A model generated the notes under the pieces. It did no database searches. It saw nothing but the letters and a program-made list of their open reading frames with translations, and was not told the DNA's origin. Made by a program: the position numbers and the translations under genes. This document shows, piece after piece, positions 8,888 to 18,380 of a stretch of DNA of 64,000 bases. Location of the stretch: assembly GCA_964445695.1 (NCBI GenBank), contig CAYULF010000010.1, positions 62,001 to 126,000 of the forward strand, in the 5' to 3' direction. Source of the DNA: JAUIKM01 sp964445695 (lineage in GTDB: Bacteria; Bacteroidota; Ignavibacteria; Kapaibacteriales; UBA7675). Within the stretch, counting starts at the first letter, position 1, and the number at the start of each line of letters is the position of its first letter.

Positions 8888-9090
8888 GTCTGTGGCCTTC
8901 CGGATAGAGCAATGATTGCTGGACCAACGAACAACAATCACCCCGCAATCTACGGAAATTTCTCCATTTTCGATTTTGGCGTCCGGGATTGCGGCAGGGG
9001 TGATTTGCCGGGCTGCAAACGACGAGCGAGGAACTTTTGTAGTTTTGCCGCTTCAGTTCCTGTTGACCAGCATTTGAACGGAATGACTCT

Positions 9091-9864
9091 ATGCGTTTGA
9101 ACAACAAGATTGCCCTGATCAGCGGCGCATCTGCGGGTATCGGCCGAGCCACGGCCCGCAGCCTGGCGGCGGAAGGCGCTCGCCTCATCCTCACCGCGCG
9201 CCGCCGCGAACGCCTCGAAGAGCTGGCGGCCGAGCTGAAAAACGAATTCGGAACCGAATCGTTCCTCATTCCGCTCGACGTGCGGGTGCAATCGGACGTC
9301 GAAAAACAGATCAAAAACCTGCCGGCCGAGTGGCGGAATATCGACATCCTCGTCAACAATGCCGGTCTCTCGCGTGGACTGGAGCCGCTGCAGGAAGGTC
9401 TGATCGACAACTGGGAAGAGATGATCGACACCAACGTCAAAGGGCTGCTTTATATGTCGCGCGCGGTCATGCCCGGCCTGCTGGCGCGCAACGACGGGAT
9501 CATCGTGAATATCGGTTCGATCGCCGGGCGCGAAGTGTACCCGGGCGGCAATGTCTACTGCGCCACCAAACACGCCGTCAAGGCGATTTCCGACGGCATG
9601 CGCATCGACACCAATGGTTCCGGCGTGCGGGTGGTCAACATCGACCCCGGTCTGGTCGAAACCGAGTTTGCCGGCGTGCGTTTTCACGGCGATCAGGAGC
9701 GCGCCCGCAAAGTCTACGAGGGTTATACGCCGCTGCGCGGCGAGGATGTGGCCGAAGCCGTTCTCTTTGCGGTTACGCGTCCGAAACACGTCGTCATTGC
9801 CGACATGCTGATTTTTCCGGCCGACCAGGCTTCGTCCACAATTGTCAATAAAACGCAGTCCTGA
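9091..9864 (+). CDS. SDR family NAD(P)-dependent oxidoreductase (YdfG-like)
   Basis: 257 residues, classical short-chain dehydrogenase. Cofactor motif GASAGIG at residues 12-18; TARRRER after the second strand suggests NADP(H); NNAG at about 88-91; catalytic Ser143, Tyr156 and Lys160 (YCATK); then the IDPGLVETEF motif. The overall pattern resembles YdfG/serine 3-dehydrogenase type 3-hydroxy acid dehydrogenases. It starts 203 bases from the divergent hydroxylase and is followed after 48 bases by an ABC ATPase on the same strand. Confidence 0.92.
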   Translation: MRLNNKIALISGASAGIGRATARSLAAEGARLILTARRRERLEELAAELKNEFGTESFLIPLDVRVQSDVEKQIKNLPAEWRNIDILVNNAGLSRGLEPLQEGLIDNWEEMIDTNVKGLLYMSRAVMPGLLARNDGIIVNIGSIAGREVYPGGNVYCATKHAVKAISDGMRIDTNGSGVRVVNIDPGLVETEFAGVRFHGDQERARKVYEGYTPLRGEDVAEAVLFAVTRPKHVVIADMLIFPADQASSTIVNKTQS

Positions 9865-9912
9865 GCGCGGCGCGCGACCGGAAGCACTCTAAAACAAAGG
9901 TCGGACCGAGGC

Positions 9913-11022
9913 ATGGCCGAAATCACGCTCGACGGGCTCAACAAAGTTTACGACAATGGTTTTAACGCCGTGCGCGACGTCTCCCTGGACGTCGCCGAAG
10001 GTGAATTTCTGGTGCTGCTCGGCCCGTCCGGCTGCGGCAAATCCACCACGCTGCGGATGATAGCCGGCCTGGAGGAGATCAGCAGCGGGAAGTTGTTGTT
10101 CGACGGCGAGGACGTCACACACCGCGCCGCGCGCGAACGCGACGTCGGAATGGTTTTCCAGAATTACGCGCTCTATCCACACCTGACGGTGTTTGAGAAT
10201 ATCGCTTTTCCGCTGCGCATCCAGAAGCTGGCAAAAACGGACGTGGCGGCGCGTGTGCAGGCCACCTCAACCATGCTGGGTCTGGACGAACTGCTGGAGC
10301 GCAAACCCAAACAGCTCAGCGGCGGCCAGCGGCAGCGCGTGGCACTGGGACGCGCCATCGTTCGCAAACCGCGCGTATTCCTGTTTGACGAACCGCTGTC
10401 CAATCTGGACGCCAAACTGCGCATGCGCATGCGCAGCGAGATTATTCAGCTGCATCGCAGCATCGGCGTAGCGGCTGTGTATGTGACGCACGACCAGACC
10501 GAGGCAATGACGATGGGCGACCGCATCGCCATCATGAACGGCGGGGAACTGGTGCAGCTGGGCACGCCGCGCGAGGTCTACGACAATCCGGCGGATCGTT
10601 TTGTGGCCGGTTTTCTCGGCAGCCCAAGCATGAATTTTTTTGAGGGCGAGCTGCGCGACGGTCGTTTTTTCAGCGAAGACGGCGACGGAATTCAACTGGA
10701 GCTGGATGCGCGGTCCTTCACGGGCGCGCCGCCAAGCGGCCGATGCAAGGTAGCCGTCGGCATTCGACCCGAAGCCTTGCATCGACGCGAAGCGGAGTTT
10801 ATGTCGGTCGAAGCGGCTGGAGACCTGCGCGTTTTTGATGCGAAGATTGAACTACAGGAATACCTGGGACACGAGTTGCTGCTGCACTTCCGGACCGGTG
10901 ACAAACAAAAAACAGCCAGAAGCGCCGGAGCAGACGAAGCCGCGACGGCAAGCGAGAATCAGCGGTTTTATGTGAGGTCGACCGATATTTTTGTGTTTGA
11001 TGATTCCGGGAAGAGAATGTGA
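9913..11022 (+). CDS. Sugar-type ABC transporter ATP-binding protein (MalK/UgpC/MsmK family)
   Basis: 369 residues. Walker A GPSGCGKST at residues 37-45, Q-loop MVFQNYALYPHLTV, signature LSGGQRQRVALGRAI, Walker B VFLFDEPLSNLDAKLR and switch His in YVTHDQTEAMTM, followed by a C-terminal OB-type regulatory domain (VAVGIRPEALH, ELQEYLGHELLLHF). These energise uptake of oligosaccharides or glycerol-3-phosphate. No permease or binding-protein gene is nearby, so it is an orphan that may serve transporters encoded elsewhere, as MsmK does. A Gln/Lys/Ala-rich insert (about residues 333-356) lies just before the last strand. Confidence 0.92.
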   Translation: MAEITLDGLNKVYDNGFNAVRDVSLDVAEGEFLVLLGPSGCGKSTTLRMIAGLEEISSGKLLFDGEDVTHRAARERDVGMVFQNYALYPHLTVFENIAFPLRIQKLAKTDVAARVQATSTMLGLDELLERKPKQLSGGQRQRVALGRAIVRKPRVFLFDEPLSNLDAKLRMRMRSEIIQLHRSIGVAAVYVTHDQTEAMTMGDRIAIMNGGELVQLGTPREVYDNPADRFVAGFLGSPSMNFFEGELRDGRFFSEDGDGIQLELDARSFTGAPPSGRCKVAVGIRPEALHRREAEFMSVEAAGDLRVFDAKIELQEYLGHELLLHFRTGDKQKTARSAGADEAATASENQRFYVRSTDIFVFDDSGKRM

Positions 11023-11058
11023 GGTGTCGGTTGAAGTCGTACGAGTGAATATCCTGAA

Positions 11059-11787
11059 TCACAATTCCATGTGGTTGTAGTCGCGCATGATTGTGCGCAG
11101 AAAATCGAATGGCTCTTCGGCGGAAACAATTCCCGTGCGATTCTTGATTTTCTGAGCGGCGCTGCTGACCAGGTGTTTGAGAGCTTTGTTGCGCGGTCCG
11201 CGGTGGTAGCGTTCCAGAATGTCGCGAATGAGTGAGATGTCGCTTTCGCGCAGATACTCCACCTGCGGATAGTGGATTTTGTAGCCTTCGATCTGATTCA
11301 TGAGAATAGTGTCGTCCAGACTCAAACGGCGAGAAACCTGTACGACGGTTGTACCGGCGGCCAGATCGCCCAGGCGTTGACCGCGCCCGTTGATGAGCAC
11401 AACGATCAGTGCAAAAATGTTGCAGGCGAACTTTTCAACGAAGCCGATTATCCAGCGGATCAGGTAGCTTTCAATGGTTGCCTGTGTGCCGTCGATGCGC
11501 ACCACGCGGATTTTCATGATGCGTTTGCCGATCGTCTGGCCGTCCATGAGCGATTCTGTCACCGCGTCGTACAGAACAACCGGAAGCGAGAGCACAAACT
11601 GGAGCGTAACGAGTGTCCAGTTGCCGTGGTCCAAACCAAATGCCGGCACGACGAAAAACAGCATGGCGAGGACGTAGGCCAATTGAATCATGAAATCGAT
11701 GCCGTAAGCCATCATGCGCGTGCCGACGTTGGCGACTTCATAGTCGATGGTGACATTCTGTGCGGTGTCTATCGAGATTCTTTCCAT
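11059..11787 (-). CDS. RDD family membrane protein
   Basis: 242 residues. The RDD motif is visible at the start (NVGTRMMAYGIDFMIQL) and in TIGKRIMKIRVVRIDG, with transmembrane segments between (LAYVLAMLFFVVPAFG; LVTLQFVLSLPVVLYDAV; WIIGFVEKFACNIFALIVVL). The C-terminal third is soluble. RDD genes are frequent partners of SpoIIM/MoxR/DUF58 clusters, and here it diverges from such an operon with 83 bases between starts. Function unknown. Confidence 0.88.
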   Translation of the reverse strand: MERISIDTAQNVTIDYEVANVGTRMMAYGIDFMIQLAYVLAMLFFVVPAFGLDHGNWTLVTLQFVLSLPVVLYDAVTESLMDGQTIGKRIMKIRVVRIDGTQATIESYLIRWIIGFVEKFACNIFALIVVLINGRGQRLGDLAAGTTVVQVSRRLSLDDTILMNQIEGYKIHYPQVEYLRESDISLIRDILERYHRGPRNKALKHLVSSAAQKIKNRTGIVSAEEPFDFLRTIMRDYNHMEL

Positions 11788-11870
11788 ATCGTCAGCTTTT
11801 TGTGTAACTTCAGCGCCGAAGCAATTTACCGGAAAAATAGTTAATTCTCTGGTGACTAAGACAAAAACGC

Positions 11871-12860
11871 ATGCGTGAAATCACCTTTCTGAAACGCAAC
11901 CGCGAGAAATGGGAGAAGTACGAGGAAATTCTCGCGAACGCCCGCCACACGGATGCGGATACGCTGGCCCAGTTGTTCGTGGAGCTGACCGACGATCTGT
12001 CGTACGCGCGCACGTACTACCCGAAAAGCAAAACGACGCAATATCTCAACCAGCTGGCGGCGGATGTGCACCGCAATATTTATCGCACGCGCAAGCAGAA
12101 TCTGAGCACGATCAAAAGATTCTGGGTCTACGACCTGCCCATGGCCTTGACGCGGCGCCGTCGCGAGTTATTCGCGTCGCTGGCTATCTACCTCTTTGCC
12201 TTTGCCGTCGGCATGTACTCCAGCGCGGTGGACGATTCATTTGTCCGCATGATCATGGGGGACGGGTATGTGAACCTGACGATTGAGAATATCGAGAAGG
12301 GCGACCCGCTGGCAATATACAAGGACGAAGAGTTGACGGCGATGGCGACCGGCATCGGGTTCAACAACACCTTTTATGCCTTCATCACATTTGTTCACGG
12401 CTTGTATTGGGACCCGTACTGCGCCGAAATGATTTTCAGTACCGGCGTGATGGTCGGCAGTTTTCATCAGATGTTTATCAACCGGGACCTCGGTTTTGAG
12501 ATGTTCCGGGTTGTGTATATACACGGTGCGCTGGAATTGAGCGCCATCGTGATCGCCGGCGGAGCGGGCATATCGCTGCTTTTCGGTTTTTTGTTTCCGG
12601 GGACGCACGGTCGCCTGCGTTCTTTTGGACAGGCCGTCCTAGACGGTTTGCGCATCATGCTGGGCCTGGTACCTGTTTTCGGGATGGCCGCACTGCTCGA
12701 AGGTTTTGTGACGCGACATACGGAAATGCCGCTGCTCCTCAGTCTGATCATCATCGGCGGCTCGTTTGCGTTCATTATTTGGTACTTTATACTCTACCCA
12801 ATGACCGTAGCCCGGTCGCAACTGAAATTATCAGGAGACATCCCGAATGGACTATCGTGA
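11871..12860 (+). CDS. SpoIIM/DUF95-like stage II sporulation protein M family membrane protein
   Basis: 329 residues. A charged helical N-terminal domain (LKRNREKWEKYEEILANAR, LSYARTYYPKSKTTQYLNQL) precedes about six membrane segments beginning at about residue 100. The family pattern is clear in GIGFNNTFYAFITFVHGL, FHQMFINRDLGFEMFRVVYI and HGALELSAIVIAGGAGISLL. There is no reason to think of sporulation: in non-sporulating bacteria this family sits with RDD, MoxR and DUF58 proteins, as here. The next gene starts 14 bases before its stop, so they are translationally coupled. Confidence 0.88.
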   Translation: MREITFLKRNREKWEKYEEILANARHTDADTLAQLFVELTDDLSYARTYYPKSKTTQYLNQLAADVHRNIYRTRKQNLSTIKRFWVYDLPMALTRRRRELFASLAIYLFAFAVGMYSSAVDDSFVRMIMGDGYVNLTIENIEKGDPLAIYKDEELTAMATGIGFNNTFYAFITFVHGLYWDPYCAEMIFSTGVMVGSFHQMFINRDLGFEMFRVVYIHGALELSAIVIAGGAGISLLFGFLFPGTHGRLRSFGQAVLDGLRIMLGLVPVFGMAALLEGFVTRHTEMPLLLSLIIIGGSFAFIIWYFILYPMTVARSQLKLSGDIPNGLS

Positions 12861-13923
12861 GGACTACATTGACCTGCGACAACAGCGCGATTTCGGCCAG
12901 ATGCTGTCGGCCACTTTCGGCATTGTGCGCAGGGAATTCGTCCCCCTCATCAAGGCTCTGCTCGTGTTGGCCGGTCCGTTTATTATTGCCGGCGCAATCA
13001 TCAGCGTATTTGTTCAGATAGCCGCGATCGAAGCCGCACAGGCGATGCTGACCTTGCCGCAGGAAGATCCGATGATGATGTTCAAGGCAATGATGGGTGC
13101 GGCGGGCGCGGGCATCGGCCTGACCATGCTGGCATTCGCGATCGGAACGGCAACCAGTTTTTCGATTGCCTGGACCGGCTATGAATACGTGCGACTCTAC
13201 ATGGAGCGTGGCGAAGGCAATATTTCAGTCGGCGACGTTGCGCGCGCTATCGGCAATGACTTCGGCGTTCTGCTGGGCACTTCGATCGTTGCGTACATTC
13301 TGTTGGTAATCGGTTTTATGTTCTGCATCCTGCCGGGAATCTACCTGTTGGTGCCGATGAGTTTTCTCATCATTGGTCGAATCATGCAGCGCGACAGCAG
13401 CATCGGCGATAGTTTCAGCCAGGCATTTGAGTTTACCAAGGAACGCTACTGGGTGTCGCTGTTCACGATTATTGTCGTGATTCTGATACAGATTGTAGTG
13501 AGTTATGGACTGTCACTGCCGCTGTCGAACTATACCGCGGAAATGACTTTTGTCGGCGTGGATGCATTTGACAAGGTGCATGCCCTGTTGTTGGCGCTGG
13601 TGCACAACTTTACAAATCTGTTGGGTGTTCTGCCCGCGATTGCAGGCGTTGTGATCTATGTGGGCGCGCGCGAATACCACCGCGCCGACTCGCTCTACGA
13701 CGAAGTAGAGGGCATGGACATGGAGCAGGACGACGATGGCTATGGTGCTTCAAGCGCCGATTCCTACGGCGGCTACGGCAACGACGAGTCCGGCAACAAT
13801 GATTCCGACGACGATGCGCGTTGGCAGTCGCCGTCGTCCGGCGATGATTCATCCGACGATGACGCCGACCGCTGGAAAGGCCCCGACAGGTCGGGCAGCG
13901 ACGATGATGACCGAAATTCCTGA
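12847..13923 (+). CDS. Polytopic membrane protein with acidic tail, paralogue 1 of 3
   Basis: 358 residues. Six or so hydrophobic segments follow a short N-terminal box RDFGQMLSATFGIVRREF. The motif FCILPGIYLLVPM followed by an RD pair and RYWVSLF is shared with the next two genes. The final 70 residues are hydrophilic and rich in Asp, Ser and Gly (about nt 13715-13920). No domain is named with confidence; the layout resembles membrane domains annotated as DUF4013 or glycerophosphodiesterase-membrane-like. Overlap with the SpoIIM gene and position in the MoxR/DUF58 operon suggest a shared complex in the inner membrane. Confidence 0.8.
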   Translation: MDYREDYIDLRQQRDFGQMLSATFGIVRREFVPLIKALLVLAGPFIIAGAIISVFVQIAAIEAAQAMLTLPQEDPMMMFKAMMGAAGAGIGLTMLAFAIGTATSFSIAWTGYEYVRLYMERGEGNISVGDVARAIGNDFGVLLGTSIVAYILLVIGFMFCILPGIYLLVPMSFLIIGRIMQRDSSIGDSFSQAFEFTKERYWVSLFTIIVVILIQIVVSYGLSLPLSNYTAEMTFVGVDAFDKVHALLLALVHNFTNLLGVLPAIAGVVIYVGAREYHRADSLYDEVEGMDMEQDDDGYGASSADSYGGYGNDESGNNDSDDDARWQSPSSGDDSSDDDADRWKGPDRSGSDDDDRNS

Positions 13924-14101
13924 CGATCGCATTTAACACGGGCCGATATGCTGCGGCAGTCGGCCTGTGATGTTTTATTATCCCTCCCCCCCAAATCCCG
14001 GTTGCCCTGTTCAGTATCCAGTCACGTTGTACTCCCGGAGACTTCAGACCGCATCATATACTTTGATCACGTGATCTCAATTGCCGGAGACCATTGCTGC
14101 C

Positions 14102-15193
14102 ATGCCAAACGACGAGCTGTTCAGTTCCGATTTCATTGAGTTCCGCCGGGTTCGCAACGTCGGCCAGATTCTTGGCGATACCTTTGGCTTTATGCGTCAG
14201 GAATACAAACTGATGTTAAGGTCATTCGCAAGGACTGCAGGACCGTGGCTGCTGGCGGCATTTGTTTTTGTTCTGGTCGGAGCAATTGTAAGCCCGGGCG
14301 GACTGGCTTCGGGAAGCACGGGGTCACACTACGATCCCGCTACCGATACCTACGTGGACAGCTCCGGCGGATCCGGTTCCTTTTTTGGTTTGCTGTTTAT
14401 CCTGGGAATGATTTCCGGGGCGGTCGGAATGTACTTCCTGATCGCCACGAGCATCAATTACTGCGGCGTTTACGTGCGTATGGGCGCCGGCAATTTTGAC
14501 GTGCAGGATATCCGGGAGGCGGTGAAAAAAGACGGCGGCCGCACTTTCCTGGGCGCTCTGATCAGTAACGTCGTAACGTCCATCGCATCCAACCTGTGTT
14601 TTTTCCCGGGTTTATACCTGAGCGTTCCGATGAACCTGATGATGGTCGAATACATTCTGGAGCGCGACACGACTATCAGCGGGGCATTCAGCGAAGGATT
14701 TACGCTCAGCAAAGATCGCTGGTGGGTGTCGTTTTTATCGTCCTTTACGATCAGCATCATACTGGTTGCGGCCGCTGTAGTTGTTGTGTTTTCTCCCTTC
14801 TTGGCGCCGGACGCCGCGGATCCCCACGAGTCTATCAACATAGTGACTTTTGTGCAGGGCGTTCTCTTTCTGGCCATTCTGGTCGCGGCGGGAGCGATCT
14901 TGTTTTCCATGTACCAGATCTGCAACGTGTTCATCTACTACTCCAACCGCGAGTACCATTTCGGCGATTCGATAGCCGAAGAGATCGACAATATTGACGG
15001 CGCCGAGTTTGACGAATTCGACGAAGAATTGCGGCGCGACGCGAACTATCGTTCACGGGAAGACGATGAACCCGCCGCCGATGATCCGATCCGTTGGAGC
15101 CGCGCGCCGCGCGACAATCCCGACGAGAAAAATTCCAGTGAAGACGGTCCGGGCGACACGGCCGGCGGCGACGATCGTGAATTCAGAGGATGA
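14102..15193 (+). CDS. Polytopic membrane protein with acidic tail, paralogue 2 of 3
   Basis: 363 residues from the ATG at 14102, chosen because GGAGA lies 11 bases upstream; in-frame codons further up lack one. The N-terminal box RNVGQILGDTFGFMRQEY and the motif CFFPGLYLSVPM, RDTTISGAFSEGF and RWWVSF align with the preceding gene. The tail (about nt 14990-15190) is rich in Asp, Glu and Arg. A gap of 178 bases separates it from paralogue 1. Its stop overlaps the next start (ATGA). Function unknown; presumably arises by tandem duplication. Confidence 0.8.
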   Translation: MPNDELFSSDFIEFRRVRNVGQILGDTFGFMRQEYKLMLRSFARTAGPWLLAAFVFVLVGAIVSPGGLASGSTGSHYDPATDTYVDSSGGSGSFFGLLFILGMISGAVGMYFLIATSINYCGVYVRMGAGNFDVQDIREAVKKDGGRTFLGALISNVVTSIASNLCFFPGLYLSVPMNLMMVEYILERDTTISGAFSEGFTLSKDRWWVSFLSSFTISIILVAAAVVVVFSPFLAPDAADPHESINIVTFVQGVLFLAILVAAGAILFSMYQICNVFIYYSNREYHFGDSIAEEIDNIDGAEFDEFDEELRRDANYRSREDDEPAADDPIRWSRAPRDNPDEKNSSEDGPGDTAGGDDREFRG

Positions 15194-16020
15194 AGATGTC
15201 GGATCCCACGGAATACGCCCTGCCTCGTTCCGCCTGGAAGATAGCCGCCGCCTCGTGGAGCACTGCACGGCGTGATGCGCGTGAGCTGACCATGCTCTCT
15301 CTGCGCGCGGCCGCGCCGGGACTGTTGTCCGGTACCCTGGTTTGCACGGTCGTGCTGTGGATGGGGGGGCAATTTACCCAGACGGGGTGGGGGCCAACCT
15401 TGCTCCTTGCGGCCGGTCTGGCAATAATCTTTTGCGCCACTATGTTGGCGCGCGCCGCGGCAATCGAGTTTTATGCCGCGCGTCTTGCGCAGGCGCCCGG
15501 TGCGTATCAGTCCGAGGGAATTGTGTCGTCAAGGCCGGCTGCCTGGCCGCGCCGTCTGTTGGCGACCGTTCCGGCCTGGCTGGCAGTGCAGATCGGATTT
15601 GAAATTTGTGTGCTGCCGGGTGTCTACCTCATGGTTCCCATGGCCGTGCTGCCGGCTGCCGTACTGCTGCGCGCTGATCAAACGCTGCAGCAGGCACTGA
15701 ACGAAACATTTAAATTGATTGCCAGGCGCTGGTGGTTTGTCTTCAAGGCAGTTGCGCTCTTCGATCTTGTCGCGATCGGTGTTGGCTTTATTCTGGTCGT
15801 CCCGGGAATCTATCTCGGGCACGGCCTGGGACTGATGCTGGACGACGGGAGGCTGATGCGAGCATTTTGCATCTTGTTGTTCACCGGCGCGGGCTTCAGC
15901 GTGCTTCAGGCAGCGATGGGGATCTTTACCGTCAATATCTATCGCGCACTTTTCCGGATTCGGGCGGAAGTAAAGGCGTCAGCCGCCGCCGAAACATCTG
16001 ATGATGAATCAGAAAGATAA
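15190..16020 (+). CDS. Polytopic membrane protein, paralogue 3 of 3 (no acidic tail)
   Basis: 276 residues. It retains the family core CVLPGVYLMVPMAVLPA, followed by LRADQTLQQALNETFKLI and RRWWFVF, but has a diverged N-terminus and lacks the long acidic tail of the two upstream copies. About five to six hydrophobic segments. It overlaps the previous gene by four bases and abuts the next start with no gap, so all are one transcript. Confidence 0.78.
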   Translation: MKMSDPTEYALPRSAWKIAAASWSTARRDARELTMLSLRAAAPGLLSGTLVCTVVLWMGGQFTQTGWGPTLLLAAGLAIIFCATMLARAAAIEFYAARLAQAPGAYQSEGIVSSRPAAWPRRLLATVPAWLAVQIGFEICVLPGVYLMVPMAVLPAAVLLRADQTLQQALNETFKLIARRWWFVFKAVALFDLVAIGVGFILVVPGIYLGHGLGLMLDDGRLMRAFCILLFTGAGFSVLQAAMGIFTVNIYRALFRIRAEVKASAAAETSDDESER

Positions 16021-16959
16021 ATGTTAACAAAAACGACATATCGCGGAATTCGGAGAACGGGGGAGTCGCTCCCGGAGGAAAAATGGTTAACCGGCGCTCG
16101 TCGATTGCTGTTTCTCTGGCTGTGCTGTTGTTTAAGTTGCGTCGTCACGCCGCTGACGGCGCAGGAGAACGAACAGGCGACCTACGAGTGGACGTCCAAC
16201 TCCACCATATCCATTGATGAAGACGGCAACGTCATCTTCAAAGAGAAAGAGCCGGAAAAGACGGCCGGCGTCAAAGTTGAAAGCACCACATCGACAATCG
16301 ACCTGCCGCAGGACAATCAGTCGATAGAAGCCCGCGGTATCGATCAACAAACCATTGATGCCCTGCGCGACAAACCCGAGTACCAATACAATGTCGTCAA
16401 GCCTGAAGAGCCGTCGCTCTGGGATGAATTATGGTACTGGCTGGTGCGCAACCTGTTTTCTCCGATCGACGATGAAGGGCAAGTTACGCCGTTTAAGTTG
16501 ATCAGCTACGGCCTGATTCTTCTGGCGCTGGTTTTGCTGGTTCGCGTGCTGATGGGCGGCGCCTTCTTTGGTTTGCTGGGGCGGCGCGACAAGTCGACGG
16601 GGATTGATTACACGACAGGCGCCGAAGAAGACATCCACAGCATGAGTCTGGAAGATCTGTTAAGTGAAGCGCTGGCGCAGGAGAACTATCGATCCGCCGT
16701 GCGCTATCGCTTCCTGATGCTGCTGCGCGAACTGGCGCGGCAGAACAAAATTTCCTGGCGCCGCGAAAAGACCAATTCGCGTTACATGGCCGAGATTCAG
16801 GACCCCGAACTTAAACAGATGTTCAGGAAGGCGGCCTGGTGGTTTGACCTGGCCTGGTACGGCGAATGGAGCCTCACGGCGGCCGACGAAGCGCAGATAG
16901 CCCAGGTGTTCAGAGATTGCATGGCGCGCCTGGGCGTGCGGGAGGCGATGCAGAAATGA
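16021..16959 (+). CDS. DUF4129 domain membrane protein
   Basis: 312 residues. A signal-like hydrophobic stretch (LLFLWLCCCLSCVVTPLTA, cleavage likely before QENE) precedes a periplasmic region; one transmembrane helix follows (LISYGLILLALVLLVRVLMG), then a cytoplasmic DUF4129 domain: SLEDLLSEALAQENYRSAVR, RFLMLLRELARQNKISWR, KTNSRYMAEI and RKAAWWFDLAWYGE. DUF4129 accompanies MoxR/DUF58/transglutaminase-like proteins. The ATG at 16021 abuts the previous stop and is the only convenient in-frame ATG, but it leaves a long 27-residue n-region; a TTG at 16105 is possible. Confidence 0.82.
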   Translation: MLTKTTYRGIRRTGESLPEEKWLTGARRLLFLWLCCCLSCVVTPLTAQENEQATYEWTSNSTISIDEDGNVIFKEKEPEKTAGVKVESTTSTIDLPQDNQSIEARGIDQQTIDALRDKPEYQYNVVKPEEPSLWDELWYWLVRNLFSPIDDEGQVTPFKLISYGLILLALVLLVRVLMGGAFFGLLGRRDKSTGIDYTTGAEEDIHSMSLEDLLSEALAQENYRSAVRYRFLMLLRELARQNKISWRREKTNSRYMAEIQDPELKQMFRKAAWWFDLAWYGEWSLTAADEAQIAQVFRDCMARLGVREAMQK

Positions 16960-18380
16960 AGAAAATCTGGATCGTTCTTGTTATCGCCCTGATTGTCGTA
17001 TTCCTCGTAGTGCAGAGCAGTGTACCGCAGGCGCCTGACTGGAGCCCAGACTTCCGGTCGTCCAGTACCAAACCGTACGGCGGCAAAATTCTGTACGACC
17101 TTCTGCCCGAGCTGATTCCCGGTGCACGTGTGTTTAAGTCGGACGTCACCGCTTTTGAAGATTCGCGCAATGCCGGCATGATGGAGGGGAAAACCTATTT
17201 TTCCGTTGGTTACAGTTTTGCTCCGGACGACTACAGCACCTACGAACTGTTAAACTTTGTGGAGGAGGGCAACACGGCTTTTATCGCTGCGGCGCAGATC
17301 GACGGGCTTATCTCCAAGCGCCTGGGATTCAGGGTCGGGATGCGACATCCCTACCAGGTCGCGTTTAAAGCCGGCGATTATTTTGAGACCGGCGCGGGCA
17401 TTCCAGCCGCGGAGACCGAGGCTGCAAGTACGGAGGCTACGATTTCCGCCGCATCGGCTTCAGACGCGACGGCAAACGACTCTGCGATTGTCGATGCGCA
17501 GGTTCCCGACTCGGCGATTAACAAAAAATCAGGGGAAAGCACCGACAGCAGCGAGATCGTGCAGCAGGAGAGGGATTCGCCCATGTCGGCGGCGGACTGG
17601 ATTCTGAGTTATTCGACCGACATCAACCTGTTAAACGAAGATCTGCGCCTGGATTCCGGCGTCTGGTACCAGCGTTTTGAAGGTTATCGCTGTTTTACGG
17701 AAATGGTAGGCACAAGCACCTGTACCGTCCTGGGACGCAATCAATTCGGCGAGGCCAATTTCATGCATTTCCGCTGGGGCGAGGGCGACTTTTACATCAG
17801 TACCGTGCCGTTTGCCTATTCGAATTTCAACATGTTGCAGGACGGTTGCGCTGAGTACGCGGCGCGTTCTTTGTCCTATTTGCCGAATCGCGATTTGTAC
17901 TGGGACAACTACACCGGTAAAAACATTGGCGAGCTGGATTCCATGCGTCTGTTGCGACAGTCGCCGGCGTTAATGGCGGCCATCTGGACGGGGGCGGCGA
18001 CGCTGCTGCTCTTTCTGGTGTTCAGTGTTAAACGCCGCCAGAGAATCATTCCGGTCATTACACCGCCGTCCAATGCCACGCTGGGATTTGTCGGCATGGT
18101 CGGCAATCTGTATTACCAGCGCGCTGACCACGTGGTGGCGGCGCACAAGAAAATTCGCTTCCTGCTGGAGTATATACGCCGGCGTTACTTTTTACGAACC
18201 AACGTGATCGATCACGAGTTTCGCGATGCGCTCGAAGCCAAATCAGGCGTGCCGCGCAGCGATATCGACGCGCTCTTTGACGCTATTGATGCGGTGCAAA
18301 AACAGCCCGACATCACAGCGGAAGAGCTGGCCGATATCTGTCGATTGATCGATGCGTTTTATTCCGACTGCAAAGTGTGA
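16956..18380 (+). CDS. DUF4350 domain membrane protein
   Basis: 474 residues from the ATG at 16956, which overlaps the preceding stop by four bases (ATGA). N-terminal helix KIWIVLVIALIVVFLVVQ, then DUF4350 elements (FRSSSTKPYGGKILYDLLPE; FSVGYSFAPDDYSTYELLNF). Residues about 150-210 are a low-complexity Ala/Glu/Thr/Ser insert. A second membrane helix (MAAIWTGAATLLLFLVFSV) leads to a cytoplasmic helical tail (VGNLYYQRADHVVAAHKKI). In related operons this protein lies between DUF4129 and MoxR, as here. The biochemical role is unknown. Confidence 0.83.
   Translation: MKKIWIVLVIALIVVFLVVQSSVPQAPDWSPDFRSSSTKPYGGKILYDLLPELIPGARVFKSDVTAFEDSRNAGMMEGKTYFSVGYSFAPDDYSTYELLNFVEEGNTAFIAAAQIDGLISKRLGFRVGMRHPYQVAFKAGDYFETGAGIPAAETEAASTEATISAASASDATANDSAIVDAQVPDSAINKKSGESTDSSEIVQQERDSPMSAADWILSYSTDINLLNEDLRLDSGVWYQRFEGYRCFTEMVGTSTCTVLGRNQFGEANFMHFRWGEGDFYISTVPFAYSNFNMLQDGCAEYAARSLSYLPNRDLYWDNYTGKNIGELDSMRLLRQSPALMAAIWTGAATLLLFLVFSVKRRQRIIPVITPPSNATLGFVGMVGNLYYQRADHVVAAHKKIRFLLEYIRRRYFLRTNVIDHEFRDALEAKSGVPRSDIDALFDAIDAVQKQPDITAEELADICRLIDAFYSDCKV

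Noticed and set aside
16083..16218. ATG with a perfect GGAGG ahead of it inside the DUF4129 gene
   Set aside because: It is out of frame, encodes only about 44 codons, and the main frame has a clean signal sequence; kept only as a note that translation initiation here is worth mapping.
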